Positions 44,779-55,323 of a DNA stretch of 64,000 bases are shown here, in pieces. Made by a program: the position numbers and the translations under genes. The stretch spans positions 1 to 64,000 of the forward strand of contig NZ_JOEV01000050.1 in assembly GCF_000721105.1 (NCBI RefSeq). The letters are read 5' to 3'. Position 1 is the first letter of the stretch; each line of letters begins with the position of its first letter. The stretch is from Streptomyces cellulosae (lineage in GTDB: Bacteria; Actinomycetota; Actinomycetes; Streptomycetales; Streptomycetaceae). The notes beneath the pieces are model-generated. The model was not told the DNA's origin. It did not search any database and saw only the letters and a program-made list of their open reading frames with translations.

Positions 44779-45711
44779 GTGACTGCTGACATCGACAAGA
44801 CGGTGGGCACCCCCGCGGCCGGACCGGAGACCATCAAGGCCATCCCGGTCCGGCACTACGGGCGGTACGTCACCGCCGTCATAGCCATCGCGATCCTCGT
44901 CGCGATCATTTACGCGTTCGGCCAGGGCAAGATCAACTGGCACGCGGTTCCGGACTACTTCTTCGACGACCGGATCATGACCGGCGTCGGCAAGACCCTC
45001 CTGCTGACGGTCCTGTCGATGCTGATCGGCATCGTGGGCGGCATCGTCCTCGCGGTGATGCGCCTGTCGAAGAACCCGGTGACCTCGTCGATCTCCTGGT
45101 TCTACATCTGGTTCTTCCGCGGCACCCCGGTCCTGGTCCAGCTGTTCCTCTGGTTCAACCTGGGCCTGGTCTTCGAGTACATCAACCTCGGTCCGATCTA
45201 CAAGGACTACTGGTCGGACTTCATGACGCCGCTTCTGACGGCGCTGCTCGGTCTCGGCCTCAACGAGGCCGCGTACATGGCGGAGATCTGCCGCGCCGGT
45301 CTGCTCGCCGTCGACGAGGGCCAGACCGAGGCGGCCCACGCGCTGGGCATGAGCCACGGCAAGACGCTGCGCCGGATCGTCATCCCCCAGGCGATGCGGG
45401 TGATCGTGCCGCCGACCGGCAACGAAGTGATCAACATGCTGAAGACGACCTCGCTCGTGGCGGCCGTCCAGTATCCGGAGCTCTTCCGCTATGCCCAGGA
45501 CATCGGCCAGAACTCCGGTGCCCCGGTGGAGATGTACTTCCTCGCGGCGGCCTGGTACCTGATCATGACGTCGGTCCTGAGCGTGGGCCAGTACTACATC
45601 GAGCGGTACTACGCGCGCGGTTCCAGCCGCCAGCTGCCGCCGACACCGCTGCAGAAGGTGAAGGCCAACCTGCTGTCGCTGGGCCGGCCGAGGGGAGCCA
45701 TGGGCGCATGA
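44779..45711 (+). CDS. amino-acid ABC transporter permease (His/Glu/Gln/Arg class)
   Basis: 310 aa from GTG 44779 (AGAGGC upstream). Five to six TM segments with the EAA loop ([50 protein letters not shown]) that contacts the ATPase. Only one permease gene is present, so it should form a homodimer. Its C terminus overlaps the ATPase gene by 4 nt (ATGA). Confidence 0.93.
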   Translation: MTADIDKTVGTPAAGPETIKAIPVRHYGRYVTAVIAIAILVAIIYAFGQGKINWHAVPDYFFDDRIMTGVGKTLLLTVLSMLIGIVGGIVLAVMRLSKNPVTSSISWFYIWFFRGTPVLVQLFLWFNLGLVFEYINLGPIYKDYWSDFMTPLLTALLGLGLNEAAYMAEICRAGLLAVDEGQTEAAHALGMSHGKTLRRIVIPQAMRVIVPPTGNEVINMLKTTSLVAAVQYPELFRYAQDIGQNSGAPVEMYFLAAAWYLIMTSVLSVGQYYIERYYARGSSRQLPPTPLQKVKANLLSLGRPRGAMGA

Positions 45712-46514
45712 CCGACAAGCTGAGCAAGACGGACGCCGCCCCGCGCGACACGTCCACCGCCATGGTCAAGGCCGAGGGCGTCCACAAGTCCTTCGGCTCC
45801 GTCGAGGTGCTCAAGGGCATCGACCTCGAGGTGAAGTCCGGCGAGGTGTTCTGCCTCATCGGCCCCTCCGGCTCCGGCAAGTCGACCTTCCTCCGCTGCA
45901 TCAACCACCTGGAGAAGATCAACGCCGGCCGGCTCTACGTGGACGGGGAGCTGGTCGGATACCGCCAGAAGGGGGACAAGCTGTACGAGCTCAAGGACAG
46001 CGAGGTCGCCCTGAAGCGCCGGGACATCGGCATGGTCTTCCAGCGCTTCAACCTGTTCCCGCACATGACGGCGGCGGAGAACATCATCGAGGCACCGATC
46101 CAGGTCAGGGGCACCAACAAGGCCCAGGCCAGGGAGCGTGCCACCCAGCTCCTGGAGCGGGTGGGCCTGGCCGACAAAGCCGGGAGCTACCCCTCGCAGC
46201 TCTCCGGCGGCCAGCAGCAGCGCGTGGCGATCGCCCGGGCCCTCGCCATGGACCCGAAGCTGATGCTCTTCGACGAGCCGACCTCGGCCCTCGACCCGGA
46301 GTTGGTCGGTGACGTCCTGGACGTCATGCGCGACCTCGCCGAGTCCGGCATGACGATGATCGTCGTCACCCACGAGATGGGCTTCGCCCGCGAGGTGGGC
46401 GACAGCCTGGTCTTCATGGACGACGGCGTGGTGGTCGAGTCCGGACACCCGCGCGAGGTGCTGACCAATCCCCAGCACGAGCGGACGCAGTCTTTCCTCT
46501 CGAAGGTGCTCTAG
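45708..46514 (+). CDS. amino-acid ABC transporter ATP-binding protein
   Basis: 268 aa. Walker [10 protein letters not shown], signature LSGGQQQR, Walker [13 protein letters not shown], and the PAAT-family D-loop and H-loop ([10 protein letters not shown]). An N-terminal extension of ~18 residues precedes the fold. Last gene of the transporter operon, followed by a terminator. Confidence 0.95.
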   Translation: MTDKLSKTDAAPRDTSTAMVKAEGVHKSFGSVEVLKGIDLEVKSGEVFCLIGPSGSGKSTFLRCINHLEKINAGRLYVDGELVGYRQKGDKLYELKDSEVALKRRDIGMVFQRFNLFPHMTAAENIIEAPIQVRGTNKAQARERATQLLERVGLADKAGSYPSQLSGGQQQRVAIARALAMDPKLMLFDEPTSALDPELVGDVLDVMRDLAESGMTMIVVTHEMGFAREVGDSLVFMDDGVVVESGHPREVLTNPQHERTQSFLSKVL

Positions 46515-46531
46515 CACCAGCAGGACGGAGA

Positions 46532-46560
46532 GGGGCGGTACGGGACTCCCGTACCGCCCC
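46532..46560. terminator. bidirectional terminator after the ABC operon
   Basis: GGGGCGGTACGGG (46532-46544), ACT, CCCGTACCGCCCC (46548-46560): perfect 13-bp stem followed by TTTC. It serves the transporter operon and the convergent methyltransferase gene. Confidence 0.9.
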
Positions 46561-46577
46561 TTTCGTGCACTGCGGCG

Positions 46578-47360
46578 CTACTTCAGCGCCAGCACCAGCG
46601 CGTCCGTCGGCGAGCACCACACCGGGCGTACCTCGTCGAAGCCCTTCTCGCGCAGCACGCGCGCGTGCCAGGCCGCGGAGGGTGTGTCGCCGTCCGCGTG
46701 CTCGCCGTAGATCTCGAAGCGCCGGGCGGTGGGTTCGGCGAGGACCGGGTCCTTGGCGGCCAGTTGCCACCAGTCCGCCCAGTCCAGCGCTCCGTCCCGC
46801 TTGGCCTGTTCCCTGCGGGCGCGCCGGTGGGCCTGCTCGGCCGCGTTGATCCGGGGCGTGGACTCGTCGATCATGTGGTCGGCGTTCATGAAGACACCGC
46901 CGTCGCGGACGAGTTCCGCGAGCTGACCGTAGAGGGTCGCGAGGGGTTCTCTGTGCAGCCAGTGCAGGGCCGTGGCGGTCAGGACGGCGTCGTACGAGTC
47001 GTACGGCAGTTTCGTGCGCCAGTCCGGGTCCTTGAGGTCGGCGGTGACGAACCGGACACGCTCGTCGCCCGCGAAGGTGCCCTCGGCGATGGCGAGGAGC
47101 GCCGGGTCGAGGTCGACGCCGGTGCTGGTGGCCTCGGGGAAGCGGGCGAGGAGCCGGGCGGTGATGCTTCCGGTGCCGCACGCGAGGTCCAGGACGCGTG
47201 GGGCGGTGCCGACGAGGGCCTCGACCATGTCGAGCATGATCCGGAAGCGTTCCTCCCGGTCCGGCATGTACCACTCCTGCTGCCGGTCCCAGCTCTCCTG
47301 CCAGGCCTGCCAATTGGCACCGGCCGTCGTGATGTGCGAGGTGGTGTGCGTGTCCGTCAT
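46578..47360 (-). CDS. class I SAM-dependent methyltransferase
   Basis: 260 aa. Motif I VLDLACGTGSITARLLAR, motif II acidic TGVDLDPALL, VLTATALHWL and the C-terminal CSPTDALVLAL. The N terminus (NWQAWQESWDRQQEWYMPDREERFRIM) resembles ubiquinone/menaquinone-type or small-molecule methyltransferases of actinobacteria. Substrate unknown. Confidence 0.9.
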   Translation of the reverse strand: MTDTHTTSHITTAGANWQAWQESWDRQQEWYMPDREERFRIMLDMVEALVGTAPRVLDLACGTGSITARLLARFPEATSTGVDLDPALLAIAEGTFAGDERVRFVTADLKDPDWRTKLPYDSYDAVLTATALHWLHREPLATLYGQLAELVRDGGVFMNADHMIDESTPRINAAEQAHRRARREQAKRDGALDWADWWQLAAKDPVLAEPTARRFEIYGEHADGDTPSAAWHARVLREKGFDEVRPVWCSPTDALVLALK

Positions 47361-47461
47361 CGGTTCCCTCCGTCGCGTACCGCCACGTAATACCCTGGAA
47401 GCACGACCGGCTGTTACCCCGCCCGCACCACGACCATAGAACGCCTCCGTAAGGACTACAA

Positions 47462-48091
47462 GTGGAACTGGCCTATTACTCGGACTACGCCGTACGTCTC
47501 GTCAACAGCGAGGAGCCGGCCCGGGGCAAGGACACGCTGACCTCGGTCGAGGCGATCCACGGCCTCTTCGGCGGCAACGAGGGGGTGGCCCGGCGCGCCA
47601 CGGACGCGGACGTCACGCGGTTCCGGGGGGTACGGGCCCGCCTGCGCGCGGTCTTCGAGGCGGCGGACACCGGCGACGAGACGCTGGCGGTGGACCTGCT
47701 GAACTCACTGCTGCTGGAGTTCCCGGTGAGCCCGCAGATCTCCGGCCACGACTACCGGGACGACGAGGGCCGCCCGCTGTGGCACATGCACCTGGCGGAC
47801 CACCCGTCCAACGCGACCGCCGGCTACGCGGCCATAGCGGCGATGGGCCTGGCCTTCCACCTCACCGAGTACGGCGTCGACCGCCTGGGCCTGTGCGAGG
47901 CGCCACCGTGCCGCAACGCCTACCTGGACACGTCCACCAACCGCTCTCGGCGCTACTGCTCGGACCGCTGCGCCACCCGCGCCAACGTGGCGGCCTACCG
48001 GGCCCGCAAACGCCTGGAGGCGGACCGGTCGGACAGCACGGGCCTGGCCGCCGACAGCGCCCAGCGCGCCGCGGCGAACGGCGACCGCTGA
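47462..48091 (+). CDS. CGNR zinc finger domain protein (ABATE domain)
   Basis: 209 aa from GTG 47462. N-terminal helical ABATE-like region (LVNSEEPARGKDTL) and a C-terminal CGNR-type zinc finger with C-x4-C (CEAPPC) and YCSDRC, followed by NRSRRYCS and a basic region that should bind DNA. Likely a stress-related transcription factor. Its 3' end overlaps the convergent sodX frame by 97 nt. Confidence 0.88.
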   Translation: MELAYYSDYAVRLVNSEEPARGKDTLTSVEAIHGLFGGNEGVARRATDADVTRFRGVRARLRAVFEAADTGDETLAVDLLNSLLLEFPVSPQISGHDYRDDEGRPLWHMHLADHPSNATAGYAAIAAMGLAFHLTEYGVDRLGLCEAPPCRNAYLDTSTNRSRRYCSDRCATRANVAAYRARKRLEADRSDSTGLAADSAQRAAANGDR

Positions 48092-48429
48092 TCCGGCTTC
48101 GGCGGCCGGTAGCGGAAGCGGACCCTGCCCAGGACCAACTCGTCCGGCACGGTGCCGTAGTCGGTGCTGTCGCCGCCGGCGTACGGATTGTCGCCGAGCA
48201 CCCACCAGCCGCCCTCACGCCGCTCCACAGCCCGCTTCACGACGAGCAGGTCCTGTTGGAACGGATGACGCAGGACGACCACGTCGCCCGGCCTGATCCG
48301 GGCGCCCCACCGCACCACGAGCTGGTCCCCGTGACGGAGGGTGGGCACCATCGACGGCCCGGTCACCTCGGCCAGCCCGTACGGCAGTACGGCCCCCCTG
48401 CGCTCGGTCTCCTGCGACAGCTCCGGCAT
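47995..48429 (-). CDS. sodX: nickel-type superoxide dismutase maturation protease (SodX)
   Basis: 144 aa. Signal-peptidase-I-like core: VTGPSMVPTLRHGD (catalytic Ser), VVKRAVERREGGWWVLGDNPYAGGDSTDYGTV (Lys and conserved GDN-x-SxDSR-like). It should remove the 14-residue leader of pro-SodN. It is divergent from sodN. ATG 48429 is chosen for homology. The C-terminal 30 residues (FAAARWALSAARPVLSDRSA) are extra, and their coding overlaps the 3' end of the CGNR gene on the other strand. Confidence 0.9.
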   Translation of the reverse strand: MPELSQETERRGAVLPYGLAEVTGPSMVPTLRHGDQLVVRWGARIRPGDVVVLRHPFQQDLLVVKRAVERREGGWWVLGDNPYAGGDSTDYGTVPDELVLGRVRFRYRPPKPDQRSPFAAARWALSAARPVLSDRSASRRLRAR

Positions 48430-48574
48430 CACCCGGCACCTCCCCGGTTCATCCTCCACCAGTCTCAGTCTGACCCCGGACTTTTGTCCTAAGCCCATGG
48501 GGGCACTCGCGAAAACCCATCTGCCGGGGAGTAATGTCGCACCTGAGAAGACGATCACGAGGAAGGAACGCTTC
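48430..48574. promoter_or_regulatory. divergent sodX-sodN promoter region
   Basis: The 145-bp spacer contains GGAC-TTTT-GTCC (48478-48489), a perfect 4-bp-arm palindrome, close to CCTAAGCCCATGGGGG. A nickel-responsive Nur site would be expected at this kind of promoter, but I cannot match a Nur consensus with confidence. GAGGAAGGAA before the sodN ATG (48575) is a good ribosome binding site. Confidence 0.4.
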
Positions 48575-48970
48575 ATGCTTTCCCGCCTGTTCGCCCCCAA
48601 GGTCAAGGTCAGCGCCCACTGCGACCTGCCCTGCGGCGTGTACGACCCTGCCCAGGCCCGCATCGAGGCGGAGTCGGTCAAGGCTGTCCAGGAAAAGATG
48701 GCCGGCAACGACGACCCGCACTTCCAGGCACGCGCCACCGTCATCAAGGAGCAGCGTGCCGAGCTGGCGAAGCACCACGTCTCCGTGCTGTGGAGCGACT
48801 ACTTCAAGCCCCCGCACTTCGAGAAGTACCCGGAGCTGCACCAGCTGGTCAACGACACCCTGAAGGCCCTCTCGGCCGCCAAGGGTTCGACCGACCCCGC
48901 CACGGGCCAGAAGGCCCTGGACTACATCGCCCAGATCGACAAGATCTTCTGGGAGACCAAGAAGGCCTGA
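48575..48970 (+). CDS. sodN: nickel superoxide dismutase
   Basis: 131 aa. A 14-residue leader (MLSRLFAPKVKVSA) precedes the mature N terminus HCDLPCGVYDPAQA, the nickel hook: His15 (N terminus after processing), Cys16 and Cys20. The rest is a four-helix bundle that forms a hexamer. It detoxifies superoxide in the cytoplasm and is normally induced by nickel. The neighbouring sodX encodes its protease. A terminator follows at 49029. Confidence 0.98.
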   Translation: MLSRLFAPKVKVSAHCDLPCGVYDPAQARIEAESVKAVQEKMAGNDDPHFQARATVIKEQRAELAKHHVSVLWSDYFKPPHFEKYPELHQLVNDTLKALSAAKGSTDPATGQKALDYIAQIDKIFWETKKA

Positions 48971-49028
48971 CCACCAAGTCGGCCTCCCGGACCGGCGATC
49001 GGTGCACCATCGCAGGTCAACGGGCACC

Positions 49029-49069
49029 CGAAGGGGCTCGACCGGACACGCTCCGGCCGGGCCCCTTCG
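49029..49069 (+). terminator. terminator after sodN
   Basis: CGAAGGGGCTCGACCGGA (49029-49046), loop CACGC, TCCGGCCGGGCCCCTTCG (49052-49069): an 18-bp stem with two mismatches. Confidence 0.85.
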
Positions 49070-49091
49070 CCGTTCCCGCGCGGGGTGCGGG

Positions 49092-49232
49092 TCAGTGGAA
49101 CTGCGGCACGATCAGACAGATCCCGTACGCCACCCCCGCCGCGCACGCGGTGAAGCACAGGGCGGCCCGGGCGAGGCTCGCGGTGGGGGTGGTGCCGCTC
49201 TCCTCGCGGGCGCCCTCGCAGCGACCAGGCAA
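49092..49232 (-). CDS. putative small membrane protein (46 aa)
   Basis: A short minus-strand frame ending TGA at 49094-49092 encodes a hydrophobic C-terminal segment, SLARAALCFTACAAGVAYGICLIVPQFH, that looks like a single TM helix with a short exposed end. It is too short for most gene finders. The start is uncertain: TTG 49232 gives 46 aa but has no clear ribosome binding site, and an upstream stop limits the frame. The rest of 48971-49322 holds the sodN terminator and the AraC promoter. Confidence 0.4.
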   Translation of the reverse strand: MPGRCEGAREESGTTPTASLARAALCFTACAAGVAYGICLIVPQFH

Positions 49233-49322
49233 GCAAGGTCAGCTCAATCACCGGAGAACTGAAGGGAAAGCCTGTTCCAGGACCGCGCGCACAAGTGAGG
49301 GAGGCCGTGTGATGCTGGGGGC

Positions 49323-49736
49323 GTGACTCTCGAAGACCTCGTCCGGCTGCGGCAGGCCCGCGACCGCATCAACCGTGAGTACGCCGAGCCGCTCGACGTC
49401 GCCGCCCTCGCGCGCACCGCCCTGATGTCGCCCGGCCACTTCCAGCGCAGCTTCCGCGAGGCGTTCGGCCAGACCCCGTACGGCTATCTCATGACCCGTC
49501 GGATCGAGCGCGCCAAGGCACTGCTGCGCCGGGGCGACCTCACCGTGACCGAGGTGTGCCTGGCGGTCGGCTGCACGTCGCTGGGCTCCTTCAGCTCCCG
49601 ATTCACCGAGCTCGTCGGCGAGACCCCGAGCGCCTACCGGGCCCGTTCGCACGAGGCGGGCGCGGTGATCCCGGCGTGCGTGGCCCGGACGTACACCCGG
49701 CCGAGGCGGGCGCCGCGGCGGCCGTCCGGGACCTAG
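49323..49736 (+). CDS. AraC family transcriptional regulator (minimal HTH form)
   Basis: 137 aa from GTG 49323. Two HTH motifs of the AraC type: DVAALARTALMSPGHFQRSFREAFGQTPYGYLMTRRIERAKALLRRG and TVTEVCLAVGCTSLGSFSSRFTELVGETPSAYR; there is no ligand domain. In related genomes this small regulator lies next to a VOC (glyoxalase-like) gene (recalled, not checked). Here the equivalent VOC gene is at 53987, separated by the minus-strand block 49791-53745. Confidence 0.9.
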   Translation: MTLEDLVRLRQARDRINREYAEPLDVAALARTALMSPGHFQRSFREAFGQTPYGYLMTRRIERAKALLRRGDLTVTEVCLAVGCTSLGSFSSRFTELVGETPSAYRARSHEAGAVIPACVARTYTRPRRAPRRPSGT

Positions 49737-49790
49737 GTGTAGTGATCACGAGCGCACGGTCGTCCCTCCGGCGTGGCCGCCGAGGGCCCG

Positions 49791-50203
49791 TCACACGGGC
49801 GGCCGTGAGGACTCCTCCGGCACCTCGGAGACATGGGCGCTGACGATGCGCCAGCCTGCGGGGAAACGCGTCCACGCCTGCGTCTGACGGCCGACGGCGG
49901 TACCGCCGGGGTAGGCGAACAGGGTGGTGACCACCGCGTAGTCGGTCCCGAACGTGCTGATTCTGGTGTCGAAGAGTTTTCGGCCCGGGGGAAGCGGAGG
50001 TTGTTGCCGTCGCCAGTCCCGGATCTGGTCCACCCCGGCCTGCTGATCGGCGATACCGAAGCGGACCGTGCCGGGTGAGTTCCAGAAGTACCCGGTGATG
50101 CCGTCCTGGTCGTCGGTGACCAGGGCTTCCTCGTAGCCGGCGAAGGCCGCCGTCACTTCGGCGACCGTCTGTGGCAGGTCCACATCCATCCGCTCTCCGT
50201 TCG

Positions 50204-50207
<4 letters not shown>
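49791..50207 (-). CDS. AtzH/HpxZ-like protein (DUF3225, SnoaL-like fold)
   Basis: 138 aa. DLPQTVAEVTAAFAGYEEALVTDDQDGITGYFWNSPGTVRFGIADQQAGVDQI and VVTTLFAYPGGTAVGRQTQAW match the DUF3225/AtzH family, named HpxZ in oxalurate catabolism and AtzH in cyanuric acid/biuret pathways. Several relatives act as small accessory enzymes; AtzH of the cyanuric acid pathway hydrolyses 1,3-dicarboxyurea. Last gene of the minus-strand block. Its ATG overlaps a TGA of a neighbouring frame (ATGA at 50207-50204) that would be the permease stop if the G tract were one base longer. Confidence 0.8.
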
Positions 50208-52029
<1,822 letters not shown>

Positions 52030-52129
52030 GGTGGGATCACCCTTCGTCGGGTGGAGCGGTGGATTCTGGCGCGGGGTACGCCGGGTAACGGGGTGCCTGC
52101 GGACAGCGGGCATCGTCGAGGTGGCGGTG

Positions 52130-52218
52130 CGGTCGGGTCGGCGGGGCGCGGCGCGCGTGCAGTCGGGTCGCCGCGGCGCCGCACGCATGCGGTCGGGTCG
52201 CCGCGGCGCGTGCGACCG
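52130..52218. repeat. three 30-bp tandem repeats between permease and isochorismatase genes
   Basis: Units beginning CGGTCGGGTCG, CAGTCGGGTCG and CGGTCGGGTCG start at 52130, 52160 and 52190, each followed by CCGCGGCGC-type sequence. The spacer 52030-52234 has no gene; the repeats may affect translation of the permease within the block's mRNA. Confidence 0.8.
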
Positions 52219-52234
52219 GGCGTCGGTGGGACTG

Positions 52235-52975
52235 TCAGCGCGGCTGTGCCGCCGGTTCGCGGGCGGTTTCAGCAGCGTCGGGGCCAGCGGGCGACGCGGT
52301 GGCCAATGCCGCCAGGAACGCGGCCGACTCCGCGGTCCAGCCGAAGATGCCGCCCTGCGCGGCCACCATGTCCAGGCCCGCCTGCTGGAACTGAGGGAAG
52401 TAACTGCCGACGCAGTCCGACAGCACCAGGCACTCGTATCCGCGGTCGTTGGCTTCGCGGACCGTCGTGTGCACACACACTTCGGTGGTGACGCCGGTGA
52501 CCACGAGACGGCGGATGCCGCGGGCGGTCAGCAGATCGCCGAACCCCGTGGCGTAGAAGGCGCCTTTGCCCGGCTTGTCGATGACCGGCTCACCGGCCAC
52601 CGGGTAGAGCTCCTCGATGATGTCGTGGCCCTCCTCGCCGCGGACCAGTATCCGGCCCTTGGGGCCCGGGTCACCGATGCGCATGCTGGGGTTTCCTCGC
52701 AGCAGCTTGCTGGGGGGACAGTCGGACAGGTCCGGCAGGTGTCCCTCGCGGGTGTGCATGACCGCCATGCCCGCGGCGCGACAGGCGTCGAGTACGGCCC
52801 GCAGCGGAGCGATGGTTCTCCGCAGTTGTTCCACGTCGTTGCCGAGGCTCTCGCCGAATCCGCCGGGTTCGAGGAAGTCCCGCTGCATGTCGATGAGAAT
52901 GAGTGCCGTCTCGGCGGGGTCGAAGGAGAACGGGTACGGGGCGGCCTCGACACTGAGCGGTTCTGCGACTGCCAT
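52235..52975 (-). CDS. isochorismatase-family cysteine hydrolase (paralogue 1)
   Basis: 246 aa. Catalytic Asp29 (LILIDMQRDF), Lys134 ([10 protein letters not shown]) and Cys167 ([19 protein letters not shown]) form the D-K-C triad of the family. [20 protein letters not shown] is shared almost exactly with the next paralogue. These enzymes hydrolyse small amides such as biuret, N-carbamoylsarcosine or ureidoacrylate; the exact substrate is open. Its start lies 29 bp after the paralogue 2 stop. Tail (TASPAGPDAAETAREPA) is A/P-rich and probably disordered. Confidence 0.88.
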   Translation of the reverse strand: MAVAEPLSVEAAPYPFSFDPAETALILIDMQRDFLEPGGFGESLGNDVEQLRRTIAPLRAVLDACRAAGMAVMHTREGHLPDLSDCPPSKLLRGNPSMRIGDPGPKGRILVRGEEGHDIIEELYPVAGEPVIDKPGKGAFYATGFGDLLTARGIRRLVVTGVTTEVCVHTTVREANDRGYECLVLSDCVGSYFPQFQQAGLDMVAAQGGIFGWTAESAAFLAALATASPAGPDAAETAREPAAQPR

Positions 52976-53004
52976 GGCGGTTCCTGCTTTCGTCGAGGGG
53001 CGGG

Positions 53005-53745
53005 TCAGCTCGGCGGGGTGGCCTCAGTCGTGGCGGCGATCAGGTCGTCGGCGGTGGAGACGCATCCGAAGACGCCGCCCTGCATGGTCACCATGTGCAG
53101 CGCGGCTTCGTGGTTCGAGGGGTCCGTCGCGCCGGTGCAGTCGGACAGGATCAGACATTCGTAGCCGCGGTCGTTGGCCTCACGCATGGTGGTGTGGACG
53201 CAGACGTCCGTGGTGATGCCGGTGAGGACCAGGTGGGTGATGCCCCGGGTGCGCAGGACGAGGTCGAGGTTGGTGGCGTAGAACGCGCCTTTGCCCGGCT
53301 TGTCCACGATCACCTCGCCGGGAAGCGGAGCCACTTCGGGCACGATCTCCCAGCCGGGTTCCCCCCGGACCAGAATGCGGCCGCACGGTCCGGCGGCGCC
53401 GATCTCGGCACCGATCTGCGCGGACCGCCAGCGCTTGTTGGCCGGCAGATCGGCCAGGTCGGGGGCGTGGCCCTCACGGGTGTGGACCACGAGCATGCCC
53501 GTGCCGCGGGCGTGCGCGAGGAGCTTCTGCGTCGCCGGGAGCCCGGCCCGGGTCAGCGAGATGTCGTATCCCATCGTGTCCACGTAGCCACCGGGGCCGC
53601 AGAAATCCGTCTGCCAGTCGATACAGAGCACGGCGACACGGTTGGCGGGCACGGTGGTGTCGTACGGCCATGCGTAGGGCTTCGCGGTGACCGGGCCGAC
53701 GGTTGCTGTCAGGTTTTGCGGACGTATGTACGTACTGTCAGCCAT
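53005..53745 (-). CDS. isochorismatase-family hydrolase, biuret hydrolase (BiuH)-like (paralogue 2)
   Basis: 246 aa from ATG 53745 (GGGGGG upstream). The sequence around [32 protein letters not shown] and [14 protein letters not shown] strongly recalls Rhizobium biuret amidohydrolase BiuH, remembered but not aligned. Triad: Asp43, Lys149, Cys182. BiuH gives allophanate plus ammonia from biuret. No allophanate hydrolase is in the window. First gene of the minus-strand block, which also has a permease and an AtzH-like protein. Confidence 0.88.
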   Translation of the reverse strand: MADSTYIRPQNLTATVGPVTAKPYAWPYDTTVPANRVAVLCIDWQTDFCGPGGYVDTMGYDISLTRAGLPATQKLLAHARGTGMLVVHTREGHAPDLADLPANKRWRSAQIGAEIGAAGPCGRILVRGEPGWEIVPEVAPLPGEVIVDKPGKGAFYATNLDLVLRTRGITHLVLTGITTDVCVHTTMREANDRGYECLILSDCTGATDPSNHEAALHMVTMQGGVFGCVSTADDLIAATTEATPPS

Positions 53746-53986
53746 TGACCCCCCAAGCCGGTGAAACGGTGTATGGGAAAGTAGCGCCCATATTTCTGGT
53801 ATTCCGTACATGGTGATTATGAGGAAATTAGTTTCGAACATGCCTTCGCCGGGTTACGGAGAAATGACGTGGACGCAGGCAGGGGTGCGCGGGGGCCGGG
53901 GCCCTGCAGGCGTTCCGCAACGCGGCCTGGACGTGGCCCGCACGTCCTGGGCGGCGTGGCCGACCTGGGCGTCCTAGGCTGCGGAT
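53746..53986. promoter_or_regulatory. AT-richer promoter region of the hydrolase-permease block
   Basis: The 240-bp spacer between the divergent BiuH-like gene and the VOC gene has an unusually low G/C stretch at about 53770-53850 (ATTTCTGGTATTCC, TGATTATGAGGAAATTAG), unlike the rest of the window. It probably holds the promoters; no regulator gene lies beside it. No gene is seen in it. Confidence 0.5.
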
Positions 53987-54397
53987 ATGGACCTGAAACT
54001 CAAGCAGTGCTTCATCGCCGTCGACGACCATGACAAGGCGATCGCCTTCTACCGGGACGTACTGGGCCTGGAGATCCGCAACGACGTCGGGTTCGAGGGG
54101 ATGCGCTGGGTGACCGTCGGCTCGCCGCTGCAGCCGGACGTGGAGATCGTGCTGGAACCGCCCGCCGCGAACCCGGACACCTCGCCCGCCGACCGGGAGG
54201 CGATGGCCCGGCTGCTGGCGAAGGGGATCCTGCGCGGGGTCATCTTCACCACCGCCGACTGCGACGCCCTGTTCTCCCGGGTCGAGGAGTCCGGCGCCGA
54301 GGTCCTCCAGGAGCCGATGGACCAGCCGTACGGGGTGCGGGACTGCGCCTTCCGGGACCCGGCGGGGAACATGCTGCGGTTCCTGGAGCGGGCCTGA
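53987..54397 (+). CDS. VOC family (glyoxalase/dioxygenase-fold) protein
   Basis: 136 aa. KLKQCFIAVDDHDKAIAFYRDVLGLEIRNDVGFEGMRWVTVG and the C-terminal MDQPYGVRDCAFRDPAGNMLRFLE are typical of single-domain VOC proteins. Metal ligands (H/E set) are partly visible. Function unknown. It would be next to the AraC gene at 49323 if the 4-kb block were absent. Confidence 0.9.
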   Translation: MDLKLKQCFIAVDDHDKAIAFYRDVLGLEIRNDVGFEGMRWVTVGSPLQPDVEIVLEPPAANPDTSPADREAMARLLAKGILRGVIFTTADCDALFSRVEESGAEVLQEPMDQPYGVRDCAFRDPAGNMLRFLERA

Positions 54398-54440
54398 AGT
54401 TCCGGAGGCACCCGGGCCGTCGCGCTCTACGATCACCGCC

Positions 54441-55187
54441 ATGAGCCGATCCGTCCTGTGGACCTACGCCTTCGTCGACCGACCCCTTCCCCTGTTCGGC
54501 CGCGCCGGTGACTTCTGGACCGCCGTCACGGAGACCGGGCGGTCCGAACTCCGGGGAGCGCGACACGAGTTCGTGACGCTGCTGGCGGTCGGCGCCGACG
54601 CGTGCGTGAAGGTCCAGGGGGTGATGGACGGCGAGGGCGACGCCCATCTCGACTTCGCCGTGGCCGACGTACCGGAGTTCGTCGCGTCCGCGCACCGCCT
54701 CGGCGCCAGGACGGTCGCCGATCACGGCACACTCGTCGTACTGCGCTCCCCCGCGGGTCAGTTGTTCTGCGCGGTGCCGTGGCAGGGAGAGTCGGTCCGA
54801 CCGCCGGTGGTGCGCGGCAGCCGCCTCGACCAGGTGTGCCTGGACGTCGCGCCCTCGTCCTACGACGCCGAAGTCGCGTTCTGGAGCGGCCTGCTGGCCG
54901 ACTGGGAGTCGCTGCCCGGCGCGTTGCCCGAGTTCCATGTGATCAAGCCCGGCCCCGGGCTGCCGGTCCGCATCCTCCTGCAACGGCTCGGCACGGAACG
55001 GCCCGCCTCCGCCCACCTCGACCTGGCCTGCGCGGACATCGAGGCGACCCGGGCCGCGCACGAACGGCTCGGGGCGACGGCGGTCTCCCGTGGCCGCCAC
55101 TGGACGGTGATGCGTGATCCGGCGGGCGGCACGTACTGCCTGACGGGCCGGGATCCGGAGACGGGTGGACTGCCCGGTCGCGCTTGA
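54441..55187 (+). CDS. two-domain VOC family protein
   Basis: 248 aa with two VOC halves, ending SPAGQLFCAVPW (first) and DPAGGTYCLTGRDP (second). Between them lie the DLDFAVADVPEFVASAHRLGA-type helices (FAVADVPEFV, LACADIEATRAAHERLGA). It starts shortly after the single VOC gene (43 bp) and may be cotranscribed. No substrate can be assigned. Confidence 0.85.
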   Translation: MSRSVLWTYAFVDRPLPLFGRAGDFWTAVTETGRSELRGARHEFVTLLAVGADACVKVQGVMDGEGDAHLDFAVADVPEFVASAHRLGARTVADHGTLVVLRSPAGQLFCAVPWQGESVRPPVVRGSRLDQVCLDVAPSSYDAEVAFWSGLLADWESLPGALPEFHVIKPGPGLPVRILLQRLGTERPASAHLDLACADIEATRAAHERLGATAVSRGRHWTVMRDPAGGTYCLTGRDPETGGLPGRA

Positions 55188-55323
55188 CCCCCCAGCCGAT
55201 CGCCGCCGGCGACGGTGGGCCCCGCCCGCCGCCCCGCCCGCCGCCGTGCGCGCTCGGTGGGGGCCGGGCCGAGCCGAGCCCTGGAGCGGTTCGCGCCTCG
55301 TCTCGGGGTTTCTTCGGGCGTTC

